In this document: positions 29,016-38,066 of the stretch, piece by piece
Layout of the letters: every line of letters starts with the position of its first letter
Position numbering within the stretch: position 1 is the first letter of the stretch
Assembly: GCA_963704995.1 (NCBI GenBank)
Contig: CAVPIM010000015.1
Coordinates: forward strand, 1 to 64,000
Length of the DNA: 64,000 nt
Source of the DNA: RYN-230 sp963704995
GTDB lineage: Bacteria > Actinomycetota > Actinomycetes > Streptosporangiales > Streptosporangiaceae
Direction of reading: 5' to 3'
Notes under the pieces: generated by a model
Database searches by the model: none
What the model was told of the DNA's origin: nothing
Seen by the model: the letters and a program-made list of their open reading frames with translations, nothing else
Position numbers and translations under genes: made by a program

Positions 29016-30707
29016 TCAGGACTTCGGCGTGAGGTGCAGGATGGTGTCCTCGATGTACGGCGTGTTGGGAACCGGGTTCATGTACGGGTTGCTGGCCGTC
29101 GGCCACCCGGTGTAGTTCCGGGTCGAGACCTCCGCCCATGCCCCGCCGTTGAGCAGCGGAACCACGGGCACCTCGGTGGTCATGATGTTCTCCAGCTTCG
29201 TGATGGCTGCCTTCTGGGTGGCCGGGTCGCCGGAGCCGGCGAACTGCTGCAGCGCGGCCTGCGCCGCCGGGTTGGAGTACCGCCCGAAGTCACCCGCCGC
29301 CGGCTTGCCGATCGGGGCGGCCAGCGAGCTGTCCAGCCAGCTGTCGTAGATGAAGTAGGGGTTGGGGCCCTGGTTGCTCCAGTGCAGGGTGGCGTCGAAC
29401 GTGCCGTTCGCGACGTTGCCCGCCCACACGGTCGGGTTGCCGATGCCGTCCACGGAGGTGTCGAAGCCCAGGGCGTTCAGCTGGTGGGAGATGATCTGGT
29501 CGTCGGTGTAGTAGTCGCTGTAGGGGACCGGGTCCTGGATGGCGAACTTGATCGTCTTCCCGTTCTTCATCCACTTGCCGCCGGACTTGGCGTAGCCGTC
29601 GGCCTTGAGGATCGAGGTCACCTTGCCCGCGTCACCCGTGGCCGGGAGATTATTGGCCAGCGACGAGTCCAGGTACGACTGGTGATTGGGCAGCAGCAGG
29701 CCGCTGGTCGAGGAGACCGGCGGCTCGTAGCCCGTCTCGCCCTGGACGTTGAGCTGCGACCGGTTGATCCCGTAGCTGATCGCCTGGCGTACCGCGGGGT
29801 CGTTCAGCGGGGCTTTCGTGGTGTTCAGGAACATGCTCACCACGTTGTTGGCGCTGAAGTACGGCTGGCTGCTCAGCCAGGTGTGGTTTTCCGGGCTCTT
29901 GGCCAGGAAGTTCGACTGGATGTTGGCGATGTAGTTGCCCGCGAAGTCGATCTGGCCCTGGGACACCGGCGGCACCAGGTTGGCGTTGGTGTTGTAGCCC
30001 GGGAAGTCGATCTCCGGCACGTGCACCTTGGACTTGTTCCAGTAGAACGGGTTCTGCTTCAGCGTGTAGCCCTGCGGCGAGAACTTGTCCAGCATGTACG
30101 GGCCGGTGCCGACGGGCTTGGCGTCCGCGAACGTGGCCGGGTCACTGACCGACGACCAGATGTGCTGCGGCACCATGTAGACCTGCCCGATCAGGAACAG
30201 GTTGGCGTACTGCGGGTTCGCGAAGTTGAGCACGGCCTGGGTCGCGCTGGGCGCGCTGGCGCTGGCCACCACTGGGGCACCGTTGGTGTTCAGCTTCGGG
30301 TTGCTCTTGAGCATGTTGAACGTGAAGGCCACGTCGGCGGCGGTGAACGGCTTGCCGTCGTTCCACTTCACGCCCTTGCGGATGGTCAGCGTGAGCGTCT
30401 TGCCCGCGTTGGACCAGCTGTCGCCGGTGGCCAGCATGGGGATAGGCGCCGCGGCGGAATTGAGCGTGTTGAAGATGAACAGCGGCTCGTTGTACAGCGC
30501 GATCGAGTTCGTGAGGTAGCCCGTCGCCGTCAGCGAGAACGGGTTGAACGTGTCGGTCATCGGGGAGAGCGGCGTGCTCTCGACGACCAGGGTCTTGCCG
30601 GTGGCCGTGGTCTTGCTGCTGCCACCAGATGAACTGCTGCCGCAGGCGGCGATGCCCATGCTCAGGGCGCTGGCCACGGCCAGGGTTGCGAGAACCTTAT
30701 GTCTCAT
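29016..30707 (-). CDS. family 5 extracellular solute-binding lipoprotein (Opp/Dpp type)
   Basis: A 563-residue lipoprotein: signal HKVLATLAVASALSMGIAAC with lipobox IAAC, then a Ser-Gly linker. PLSPMTDTFNPFSLTATGYL, LTLTIRKGVKWNDGKPFTAA, VAFTFNMLKSNPKLN and AVRQAISYGINRSQL are hallmark SBP_bac_5 motifs. Family members bind peptides or, in several lineages, beta-linked oligosaccharides. The LacI and GH3 neighbours favour a glycoside ligand. ATG 30707, with GGAG upstream. A 221-bp gap separates it from the ATPase gene upstream, so it may have its own promoter. Confidence 0.88.
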   Translation of the reverse strand: MRHKVLATLAVASALSMGIAACGSSSSGGSSKTTATGKTLVVESTPLSPMTDTFNPFSLTATGYLTNSIALYNEPLFIFNTLNSAAAPIPMLATGDSWSNAGKTLTLTIRKGVKWNDGKPFTAADVAFTFNMLKSNPKLNTNGAPVVASASAPSATQAVLNFANPQYANLFLIGQVYMVPQHIWSSVSDPATFADAKPVGTGPYMLDKFSPQGYTLKQNPFYWNKSKVHVPEIDFPGYNTNANLVPPVSQGQIDFAGNYIANIQSNFLAKSPENHTWLSSQPYFSANNVVSMFLNTTKAPLNDPAVRQAISYGINRSQLNVQGETGYEPPVSSTSGLLLPNHQSYLDSSLANNLPATGDAGKVTSILKADGYAKSGGKWMKNGKTIKFAIQDPVPYSDYYTDDQIISHQLNALGFDTSVDGIGNPTVWAGNVANGTFDATLHWSNQGPNPYFIYDSWLDSSLAAPIGKPAAGDFGRYSNPAAQAALQQFAGSGDPATQKAAITKLENIMTTEVPVVPLLNGGAWAEVSTRNYTGWPTASNPYMNPVPNTPYIEDTILHLTPKS

Positions 30708-30928
30708 TGCTTAAACTCCGTTGTGCCCGGCCGTCATCGCCTGCCTGTTGTGAGCGACCGTGTCGGGGTCTGTTATCGGTGGGGCGGGGCGGGTCGGCCG
30801 GGTCGTGTTGCCCGCGTGCCCGCTCCGTCTGCTACCGGGGTGTGCACGGTGTGCCGTGCACGGTCTTGGCTGCGCGCCGGGTGATACGCGCTGGTGCTGA
30901 TCCGCCCGCTAGGCGGTATCCCGGTTCA
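30708..30928. other. intergenic between OppF-like and binding-protein genes
   Basis: A 221-bp gap. No gene is seen. It probably holds the promoter and leader of the abundant binding protein; no copy of the 14-bp palindrome found upstream of lacI is present. Confidence 0.4.
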
Positions 30929-32107
30929 TCACGACTCCTCCCCTCCGGTTGCGGGACTGGGTGATGTGTCCGGATCGTGGCCCAGCCGCGGCGTGTCCAG
31001 GCCTTCAGGCCCGGCGGCTGGGCGCGAGCTTTTCGTTGCGGAAGGAAGTGGGCGCCGCTGCGCGGCGGTCAGCCCGGAGGCGTGCAGCCAGCAGGCGCTG
31101 ACGTGCCGGTCGGCGACCGTGCTGCCGGGCGGGGTGGCTTCCGCGCACACCGCCATCGCGTGCGGGCAGCGCGGGTGGAAGCGGCAGCCGGCCGGCGGGT
31201 TCACCAGGCTCGGCGGGGACCCCCGGCCCTGGAGCGAGAGCGGCTCAGGCCGGTCCGGGTCGGGTGCCGCGCTGAGCAGCAGCTGGGTGTACGGATGGGC
31301 CGGCTCGTCGGTTAGCGTGGCGGCCGGGCCGGACTCGACGACCTGGCCCGCGTACATGACCACGATCACGTCCGCCAGGTAGCGGGCCGAGGCGATGTCG
31401 TGGGTGATGTACAAGATCCCGAGCTTGTCGCGTTCCCGCAGGTCGCCGAGGAGGTTGAGGACGCCGAGCCGGATCGAGACGTCGAGCATGGACACCGGCT
31501 CGTCGGCCAGCAGCACCCGGGGCTGGACGGCCAGCGCGCGGGCGATCGCCACCCGCTGCCGCTGCCCGCCGGACAGCTCGTGCGGGTACTTGCCCAGGAA
31601 CTGCTCGGCGGGGGTCAGCGAGACCCGCTCCAGCAGCCCGGTCATCGCCGTCTCCAGGTCCGCGCCCTGATGCCCGAGCCCGTGGATCTTCAGCGGCCGG
31701 CCCAGGTGGTAGCGGACGTCGTGCACGGGGTTGAGGGACGAGAAGGGATCCTGCAGGACGAGCTGGACGTCCCGGGCGTAGTCCCGGCGGCCCCGGGTCA
31801 CCACGGGCACCGGGGACCCGTCGAGCAGCAGTTCCCCGGCCGTCGGCGTGATCAGCCGGGCGAGCAGCCGGGCCAGGGTGGACTTGCCGGAGCCGCTCTC
31901 GCCCACCACCGCCGTGATCCCGGATTCCGGCAGCGAGAGCGAGACGTCCTCGACGGCGTGCACCACCGGGGCTTCCCCGTGGGACCTGGCCAGTTTCGCC
32001 CGGCCCCGCCGAGCGTGATGCACGGCGAAGTGCTTGGTCAGCCCGCGCGCTTCGAGCAGCGGGACGCCGGTGCCCGGGGCGGCGGGAGTGGTGGCGGTCT
32101 CGGTCAT
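30929..32107 (-). CDS. oligopeptide/oligosaccharide ABC transporter ATPase (OppF-like)
   Basis: A 392-residue ATPase: AVVGESGSGKSTLARLLARL (Walker A), LVLQDPFSSLNPV (Q-loop typical of OppF), LSGGQRQRVAIARALAVQPR (signature) and VLLADEPVSMLD (Walker B). The C-terminal oligopeptide domain has NPPAGCRFHPRCPHAM and VADRHVSACWLHA with the conserved Cys cluster that can bind an Fe-S centre. The start overlaps the OppD-like stop as ATGA. It energises uptake with OppD and the BC permease pair. Confidence 0.9.
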   Translation of the reverse strand: MTETATTPAAPGTGVPLLEARGLTKHFAVHHARRGRAKLARSHGEAPVVHAVEDVSLSLPESGITAVVGESGSGKSTLARLLARLITPTAGELLLDGSPVPVVTRGRRDYARDVQLVLQDPFSSLNPVHDVRYHLGRPLKIHGLGHQGADLETAMTGLLERVSLTPAEQFLGKYPHELSGGQRQRVAIARALAVQPRVLLADEPVSMLDVSIRLGVLNLLGDLRERDKLGILYITHDIASARYLADVIVVMYAGQVVESGPAATLTDEPAHPYTQLLLSAAPDPDRPEPLSLQGRGSPPSLVNPPAGCRFHPRCPHAMAVCAEATPPGSTVADRHVSACWLHASGLTAAQRRPLPSATKSSRPAAGPEGLDTPRLGHDPDTSPSPATGGEES

Positions 32108-33264
32108 GACTGGCTCCCCGGGTCCGGAGCGGCGATGCTGGGCGCGAGCTGGCCTGCTGTCGGGCCGGGGGCGGGGGGCGTGCCTTGCGCCGGGGTGGCG
32201 GCCGCGGGCGTGCTGCCGGGCCGGGGCGGCGCACCCGGCTCGGGCTGGGCCAGTTCCGCGGGCGCCGGCCGGGTGCCGTCCTGCAGCCAGCAGGAGGCCA
32301 GCCGGTCACCGGCCGAGGCGGCGGGCTGCGCCAGCGGCGGCGACTGCTCGCGGCAGACGTCCATCGCGTACGGGCAGCGGGGGTGGAACACGCAGCCGAC
32401 CGGCAGCATCCGCAGGTCCGGGGGAGAACCGGGGATGCCGGTCATGTACCGGCGCGGGCCGTGCAGCGCCGGGAACGAGTTCAGCAGCCCCAGCGTGTAC
32501 GGGTGGCGGGGGGCGCGGAAGAGCTCGTCCGCGGCGGCCCGCTCGACCAGGCGGCCCGCGTACATGACCGCGATCGAGTCCGCGATCTCGGCCAGCAGGG
32601 ACAGGTCGTGGGTGATGAACAGGACCGCGAAGCCCAGCCGCTCGCGCAGCGCGGTGAGTTCCTCGAGGATCTCCCGCTGGGTCACCACGTCCAGCGCGGT
32701 GGTCGGCTCATCCAGGATTACCACCTGGGGCTCCAGCGCCAGCGCCATGGCGATCATGACGCGCTGCCGCATCCCGCCGGAGAGCTCGTGCGGGTAGCTG
32801 CCCAGCCGGTCGGCGGTGATGCCGACCATGTCGAGCAGCTCGGCGGCCCGGGCGCGCCGGGCCGCGGCGTCCATGTCCGCCACGTGCGCCTGCAGGACGT
32901 CGGTGAGCTGGCTGCCGATGGACATCACCGGGTTCAGGGCGTTCATCGCGGACTGCAGCACCACGGCGATCTGGGACCAGCGCAGCCGGCGCAGTTCCGG
33001 CTCGTCCAGGTCCAGCAGGTCCACGGCCCGGGCCGGCTCGGGGTAGTAGAGCACCTCGCCGCCGGTGATCATCCCGGGCGCGCGGAGCAGCCGGATCGCC
33101 GCGTAAGCCAGCGTGGACTTGCCGCTGCCGCTCTCCCCGGCCAGGCCGAGCACCTCGCCGCGGCGGAGCACCAGGTCGGCGTCCACGACCGCGTGCACGG
33201 CCCCCTCGCCGGCCCCGTAGTCCACCCGCAGGGCGCGGATCTCCAGCAGGGGCTGCGCGGTCAT
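32104..33264 (-). CDS. oligopeptide/oligosaccharide ABC transporter ATPase (OppD-like)
   Basis: A 386-residue ATPase: LGLAGESGSGKSTLAYAAIR (Walker A), VLQSAMNALNPVM (Q-loop), ELSGGMRQRVMIAMALALEP (signature), VVILDEPTTALDVV (Walker B) and FITHDLSLLAEIADSIAVMY. The C-terminal domain has MLPVGCVFHPRCPYAMDVC. ATG 33264 overlaps the OppC-like stop as ATGA; a longer upstream frame is ignored because it only covers the permease gene. The C-terminal 50 residues are Pro-Ala rich. Confidence 0.9.
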   Translation of the reverse strand: MTAQPLLEIRALRVDYGAGEGAVHAVVDADLVLRRGEVLGLAGESGSGKSTLAYAAIRLLRAPGMITGGEVLYYPEPARAVDLLDLDEPELRRLRWSQIAVVLQSAMNALNPVMSIGSQLTDVLQAHVADMDAAARRARAAELLDMVGITADRLGSYPHELSGGMRQRVMIAMALALEPQVVILDEPTTALDVVTQREILEELTALRERLGFAVLFITHDLSLLAEIADSIAVMYAGRLVERAAADELFRAPRHPYTLGLLNSFPALHGPRRYMTGIPGSPPDLRMLPVGCVFHPRCPYAMDVCREQSPPLAQPAASAGDRLASCWLQDGTRPAPAELAQPEPGAPPRPGSTPAAATPAQGTPPAPGPTAGQLAPSIAAPDPGSQS

Positions 33265-34433
33265 GACGTCTGCTCCTGGGTCCGGTGGGCGGCGCCGGTA
33301 CTGGCGGCCGCCGCGCCGGCTGCTGCCGGGCTGGCCGCGGCCGGCCCGGGGCGGGGGCGGACCACGGGGGTGAGGCCCAGCTCGAACCGCTTGGGCAGGC
33401 CCGGCCCGCCCGACTTCCTGGTCCGGCGGCGGGACAGCCCGGCCGCGCGCAGCCGCGGGTTGATGAACTCGTCGATGCCGAAGTTGAGCAGCGCCAGCGA
33501 GGTGCCGAGGAAGGCCACCGCCAGCCCGGGCGGGATGTACCACCACCAGTAGCCGCTGAGCTCGGCGTCGGAGTTCTGCGCCTCGAACAGCATCGAGCCC
33601 CAGCTCCAGTGCTCCGGGTTGATCAGGCCGAGGAAGGCCAGCGCGGTGTAGGTGCCGACCCCGTAGAGCACGGTGAACAGGAACGAGGAGGCGACGATGG
33701 GCAGCAGGTTGGGCAGGATCTCGTGCGAGATCACCCGCCAGCCGCGCTCGCCGATGATGCGGGCCGATTCCACGTAGTCGCGGGACCGCATGGTCAGCGT
33801 CTGGGCCCGCAGCACCCGGGCTCCCCAGGCCCAGCCGGTGATCGCGATGATCAGGCCGATCAGCACGTCGTTGGTGGCGCCGGAGGGCGACAGGAAACCG
33901 AAGATCACGATGAGCAGCGGCAGCGCCGGCATGACCAGGAAGAAGTTGGCCAGCATGGACAGCAGGTCGTCCGCCCAGCGGCCGTGCAGGTACCCGGCGC
34001 TGACCCCGACCAGCACCGACAGCACGGTGGCCGCGATCCCGGCCAGGAACGCGACCAGGATCGTGCTCCGGCCGCCCGCCAGCAGCTGCGAGAACACGTC
34101 CTGCTGCGTCTGGGTGGTGCCGAGCCAGTGCGCGGCCGATGGCGGCTGCGGCACCCCGTTGGTGGTGGACGAGCTGGCCGACGGGCTGTACGGGGCGACG
34201 ATGGGGCCGATGATGGCCACGATCAGGAACACCGCCAGCATGGCCAGCCCGGCGATGATCTTGGGGGAGCGGGGCAGCCGGATCCGGCGGGCCCGGCGCG
34301 CGGTGAGCGCGTGTGGCTGCAGGGGGCCGCCGACCGGCTCCTTCGCGGGGTTGACCCCGCCTGACCCCGAGCCGCCGACGCCGAGACCGCCGAGGCCGGT
34401 ACCGCCCAGGTCCGTGCCGGTGCCGATAGACAT
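33261..34433 (-). CDS. ABC transporter permease (OppC/DppC-like)
   Basis: A 390-residue permease. A Gly-rich cytoplasmic N-terminus is followed by KIIAGLAMLAVFLIVAIIGP, HWLGTTQTQQDVFSQLLAGG (the HxLGTDxxGRD-like motif of OppC) and STILVAFLAGIAATVLSVLV. SARIIGERGWRVISHEILPN is the EAA loop that contacts the ATPases. The C-terminal 60 residues are basic and Ala-rich, longer than usual. It lies three bases after the OppB-like gene. Confidence 0.9.
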   Translation of the reverse strand: MSIGTGTDLGGTGLGGLGVGGSGSGGVNPAKEPVGGPLQPHALTARRARRIRLPRSPKIIAGLAMLAVFLIVAIIGPIVAPYSPSASSSTTNGVPQPPSAAHWLGTTQTQQDVFSQLLAGGRSTILVAFLAGIAATVLSVLVGVSAGYLHGRWADDLLSMLANFFLVMPALPLLIVIFGFLSPSGATNDVLIGLIIAITGWAWGARVLRAQTLTMRSRDYVESARIIGERGWRVISHEILPNLLPIVASSFLFTVLYGVGTYTALAFLGLINPEHWSWGSMLFEAQNSDAELSGYWWWYIPPGLAVAFLGTSLALLNFGIDEFINPRLRAAGLSRRRTRKSGGPGLPKRFELGLTPVVRPRPGPAAASPAAAGAAAASTGAAHRTQEQTS

Positions 34434-34436
34434 CGC

Positions 34437-35414
34437 TCAGGCCTCCTGGCGGGTGCGCGGGTCGAGGAGCACGTACACGGAGTCCGCGGCCAGGTTCGCG
34501 AGCAGCACGGCGAACGTGATGATCAGGAAGATGCCCTGGAGCAGCGGGTAGTCGCGGCCGCTGACGGCCTGCAGCAGGATCCAGCCCAGGCCGGGGTAGC
34601 TGAACACGATCTCGGTGAGCAGCGCGCCGGAGACCACGAACCCGATGGCCAGCGAGAACCCGGACACGCTGGGCAGGATGGCGTTGCGGGCCGCGTACCA
34701 GACCACCCGGCGTTTGGGCAGCCCCTTGGCCTGCGCCACCAGGACGTAGTCCTCGTCCATGGTGGTCACCATCACGTTCCGCATGCCGACGATCCAGCCG
34801 GCCGCGGAGCAGAGCACGATCGTGGCCGCCGGCAAGATCGCGTGCTGAAGCACGTCACCCACGAAGGCCGCGTTCAGCCCGGGGAAGTCCAGCTGGCTGT
34901 AGGCCCGGCCGGTGGGGAACCAGCCCAGCCGGGTGGCGAAGATGTCCAGCGCGATGAAGGCCACGAAGAAGTACGGCGCGGCCTGGAAGAACGTGGTGGC
35001 CGGAAGCAGGTTGTCCAGCCAGGTGCCGCGCCGCCAGGCGACCAGGATGCCGAGCAGCGTGCCCAGCACGAAGCTGATCACCGTGGCCACGCCGACCAGC
35101 CCGATCGTCCACGGCAGCGCGCTGCGGATCACGCTGGTCACCGAGGACGGGTAGTAGCTGGTGGACACACCCAGGTTGCCGTGCACCAGGTGCTCCCAGA
35201 ACGTCATGTACTGGCCCCACAGGCCCTGCTTGCTGTTCAGGCCGTACTGCAGTTCCAGGGAGTGGATGGTCGCCGGGGTGACGTTGCCCATGAGGTGGGC
35301 CAGCACCGCCTCCACCGGGTTCCCCGGCATCAGCCGCGGGATGAAGAAGGTCACGGTGACCGCGAGGATCGCGGTGACGATGTAGAACAGCAGCCTGCGG
35401 GCGATGACGCGCAT
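34437..35414 (-). CDS. ABC transporter permease (OppB/DppB-like)
   Basis: A 325-residue permease with six helices: RRLLFYIVTAILAVTVTFFI, PWTIGLVGVATVISFVLGTL, AAPYFFVAFIALDIFATRLG. YVLVAQAKGLPKRRVVWYAA is the EAA-type cytoplasmic loop, and GWILLQAVSGRDYPLLQGIF is typical of the OppB C-terminus. ATG 35414 is selected over the longer frame because GAGGAGA precedes it. It follows lacI by 11 bp, so regulator and transporter are probably co-transcribed. Confidence 0.9.
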   Translation of the reverse strand: MRVIARRLLFYIVTAILAVTVTFFIPRLMPGNPVEAVLAHLMGNVTPATIHSLELQYGLNSKQGLWGQYMTFWEHLVHGNLGVSTSYYPSSVTSVIRSALPWTIGLVGVATVISFVLGTLLGILVAWRRGTWLDNLLPATTFFQAAPYFFVAFIALDIFATRLGWFPTGRAYSQLDFPGLNAAFVGDVLQHAILPAATIVLCSAAGWIVGMRNVMVTTMDEDYVLVAQAKGLPKRRVVWYAARNAILPSVSGFSLAIGFVVSGALLTEIVFSYPGLGWILLQAVSGRDYPLLQGIFLIITFAVLLANLAADSVYVLLDPRTRQEA

Positions 35415-35425
35415 GCCGTCTCCTC

Positions 35426-36796
35426 TCAGCCCACTAGCCAGGGGGGCATGGCCTGGTCGGGGCGGCATCCGCAGCTCTCGCGGGGAACCAGCCGGGTGGG
35501 CAGGACGATGTTGCGCGGGGCGTGTCCGGCGTCATTGATCATGGAATAGAGCACCTCGAAGGCGGTCGCGCCGAGCTCCTGGATGGGCTGGCGCACGGTG
35601 GTCAGCTGGGGCCGCAGATGGCGGGCGACCGGGATGTCGTCGAATCCGGTCACCGCGACGTCCCCGGGCACGTCCAGCCCGTGCTGCATGAGCGCGTACA
35701 CGACCCCGAGCGCGGTCTGGTCGTTGGCGCAGGCGATAGCCCGCGGAAGCCTACCCGCGCCGTCGGCCAGCATGAGGTCGATGACCCGGGCGCCCCCGGC
35801 CGCGCAGTAGTTCCCCTGCCACTGTGGCCCGTCGGTGAATGTGCCCCCGGCCGCCGCGACCTCGTCACTGAACGCGGCCTGCCGGGCCAGGTTGTCCGGG
35901 CTGTCCGGGTGGCCGCCGAGGTAGGCCAGCGTGCGGTAGCCGTGCTCGCGGACGAGGTGGCGGGCCAGCGCGCGCATGCTGCCCTGGTTGTCGCCGCCCA
36001 CGTTCGAGGTGGTGGGCGTGGCCACGCCCGCCAGCGTCACCACCGGGACCTGCCGGGACAGCCGTTCCAGCTGGTCGGCGTCGAGCACCTGGTCGTGCAG
36101 GATCAGGCCGTCACTCTTGCGGGCCAGCGCGAACACCCGGCGGGTGTGGTCGTGGTCGTCCACGTCCACCGAGCTGACCAGCAGGTTGTAGTCGCGGTTC
36201 TGGGCGGCGAGCTCGATACCCCGGTTGATCAGGTCCGGGAACTGGAGGCTCTCCTCCTCGTCCTGGAAGATGTCGTCGCCGAGCGGCTCGGTGGGCGGCG
36301 GCCGCCGGATGACCACCCCGATGATCTCCTTGAGCCGGGCGCTGAGCGCGCGTGCCGCCCCGTCCGGGATGAAGCCCAGCTCGGCCACGGCGGCCAGGAC
36401 CCGCTCCCGGGTCTCGGCCATGGGGTTGCCGCGGCCGTTGAGCACCCGCGAGACCGAGGCGATGGACACCCCGGCCGCCCGGGCCACGTCGTAGATGGTC
36501 GGCGGGGGGACCGGGCCCCCGCGCCGCTCACCGGCCGCGGGGCCGCCGGGGCCGGGGCCGCCGGTCCCGGTCGTGGTCCCGGCCGTGGCGCTGTCCGTGG
36601 CGCTGTCCGTGGCGCCGGGCAGGGGGACGCTGGCGGTGGTGCTGGCGGTGGCCGTCGTGGTCCCGCCGGTGCCGAGCGCGGTGCTGGCGCCCGCCGCGGC
36701 GGCGGGGCGGGGGCGCGTCAGGCTGTCGCGCGGGGCGGCATCACCCGCCGGGCCGGCCGCGTCGAACGCGGCGCTGGCCGTATCGCGACTTTCCAC
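35426..36796 (-). CDS. LacI-family transcriptional regulator
   Basis: A 456-residue regulator with an unusual 90-residue Ala/Thr/Pro-rich N-terminal extension. The LacI helix-turn-helix is PTIYDVARAAGVSIASVSRV followed by LNGRGNPMAETRERVLAAV. The hinge is ALSARLKEIIGVVI, and the sugar-binding periplasmic-type domain includes YNLLVSSVDVDDHDHTRRVF, DGLILHDQVLDADQLERLS and AIACANDQTALGVVYALMQH. GTG 36796 is preferred: AAGGGAG lies at proper distance; an upstream in-frame ATG at 36868 exists. A start nearer the helix-turn-helix would remove the odd tail and cannot be excluded. It likely represses the downstream Opp-GH3 genes until a glycoside binds. Confidence 0.85.
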   Translation of the reverse strand: MESRDTASAAFDAAGPAGDAAPRDSLTRPRPAAAAGASTALGTGGTTTATASTTASVPLPGATDSATDSATAGTTTGTGGPGPGGPAAGERRGGPVPPPTIYDVARAAGVSIASVSRVLNGRGNPMAETRERVLAAVAELGFIPDGAARALSARLKEIIGVVIRRPPPTEPLGDDIFQDEEESLQFPDLINRGIELAAQNRDYNLLVSSVDVDDHDHTRRVFALARKSDGLILHDQVLDADQLERLSRQVPVVTLAGVATPTTSNVGGDNQGSMRALARHLVREHGYRTLAYLGGHPDSPDNLARQAAFSDEVAAAGGTFTDGPQWQGNYCAAGGARVIDLMLADGAGRLPRAIACANDQTALGVVYALMQHGLDVPGDVAVTGFDDIPVARHLRPQLTTVRQPIQELGATAFEVLYSMINDAGHAPRNIVLPTRLVPRESCGCRPDQAMPPWLVG

Positions 36797-36873
36797 CGGA
36801 GCGCTCCCTTGCGGTCCTTGGGCCCCGGCCGCGGCGCCGTGAACCGGCGCTGGACAGGGACAACTCACTTCCC

Positions 36874-36887
36874 GGTAAGCGCTTACC
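36874..36887. promoter_or_regulatory. LacI-type operator, copy 1
   Basis: GGTAAGCGCTTACC is a perfect 14-bp palindrome with the central CG of LacI-family operators, 77 bp upstream of the lacI GTG. It is identical to copy 2. Confidence 0.8.
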
Positions 36888-36940
36888 CGCAGCGCCTTAA
36901 GAAAGCGGCTGAGTCAAGAGCCGCTGACTTGGCCTGGCAG

Positions 36941-36954
36941 GGTAAGCGCTTACC
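36941..36954. promoter_or_regulatory. LacI-type operator, copy 2
   Basis: A second identical GGTAAGCGCTTACC, 67 bp from copy 1. Two sites at this spacing suit cooperative or looping repression of lacI and its operon. Confidence 0.8.
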
Positions 36955-37276
36955 AAGCGAGACAAGCTGAGAGTAATTCGCCCCGGTACCCGACTCAACC
37001 CCCCTGCTCCACTGTTACGGGAACGTGACGGAAGGGATAAGCCCGCCACCCCGCCGCGCACCCTTCCGGCGGCCGCGCGCCGTGGCCCGCGGCGGCCCGC
37101 GGCGGCCCGCGGCCGCCGCCCGCGGGGCGGCCCCGGCCACTTCTCCCGCGGATCGTGCGCGAGAACCGGGCAAATCGCCCCACCGGACGCACCGTCCGCG
37201 GGAAAAGTCGAGGTGAGCGGGCCGGGGCCGCCCCTGACGGGGGGTGGTGGGGGTGCGCTCGCGAGCCCCCGGGGAC

Positions 37277-37354
37277 GGAGTAACCGCGCCCGGGGAGGGA
37301 GTAACCGCGCCTGGGGAGGGAGTTACCGCGCCGGAGGGAGGGAGTTACCGCGCC
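37277..37354. repeat. 21-bp tandem repeat, four copies
   Basis: The core GGAGTAACCGCGCC or GGAGTTACCGCGCC starts at 37277, 37298, 37319 and 37341 (periods 21, 21, 22). The near-helical phasing (two turns) suits a protein-binding array. No CRISPR features. Confidence 0.8.
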
Positions 37355-37974
37355 GGGCGGGCGGATCGTCAGCCAGCAGGCGGGCCGGCGGCCGCGCCCG
37401 GGAGCGGCGCGGGGGCGTCATGCGGCTCGCGGCGGCTTCGCGGGGATGAGCCAGCCGGGGCCGCCCCCCGCGCCGACGTGGGCGGCAGGGGATGAAGTGA
37501 CGGGCGAGGCTGGATTGGCCGCCCGGCCCCGCCGCCTGAGCGGGAGGGCTTCGGCGCATCGCCCGGACCGGGCTGTCCGGGGCCGGCCCGCGTCCGGTCC
37601 AGGCCTCGCGCGCCGCCGGCCGGGGACCGCCAAACCTGGCCAAACCCGCCGCCGGTGCCGCGTGAACAACGCTGTGACCTGCACAAACGGGGGCCGGGGT
37701 GCGGTGCCGGCGGTCCCGGGCCGCGACCACCCCGCCTGGCCGCCGGCCTTAGGTTCCCGGCCGGCCAGGTCCGCGCGGCCCCGTGCGCCGCCTGCCGGAC
37801 CTCCCGGCGCGGGTTCCTTATTTCCGGGTGCGAAACAGGTACGAAACACGATGTCCGGGAGATCCAGGTCCGTTGTCTGCGGCGTAACAGTTGGGAAACG
37901 TGAACGAAACCCGCTCATGGGAAACATGAAGCGTTCTAGACGGACACCGAAGTGGCCGGCCGGATTTAGCTAGC

Positions 37975-38066
37975 CCGGGGGGTTGCCCCCGGATCACGCT
38001 GCGGTGATAGCGCGGGAGGGGTTCCAGCAGTCCGCCATGGCCTGATGGGACCGCGACCGGAACCCC
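37975..38066 (+). promoter_or_regulatory. structured leader of the ammonium transporter gene
   Basis: Three hairpins lie just before amt: CCGGGGG/CCCCCGG (37975-37992), ATCAC/GTGAT (37993-38008) and GGGGTTCC/GGAACCCC (38018-38066). They could form a 5' leader or attenuator; no known riboswitch class is recognised. Confidence 0.35.

Noticed and set aside
37277..37354. CRISPR array
   Set aside because: Period is only 21-22 bp with no spacers of unique sequence and no cas genes in the window.
37018..37973. Several small open frames in the lacI-amt gap
   Set aside because: All are Arg/Pro/Gly-rich, overlap on both strands, lack ribosome sites and match no family.
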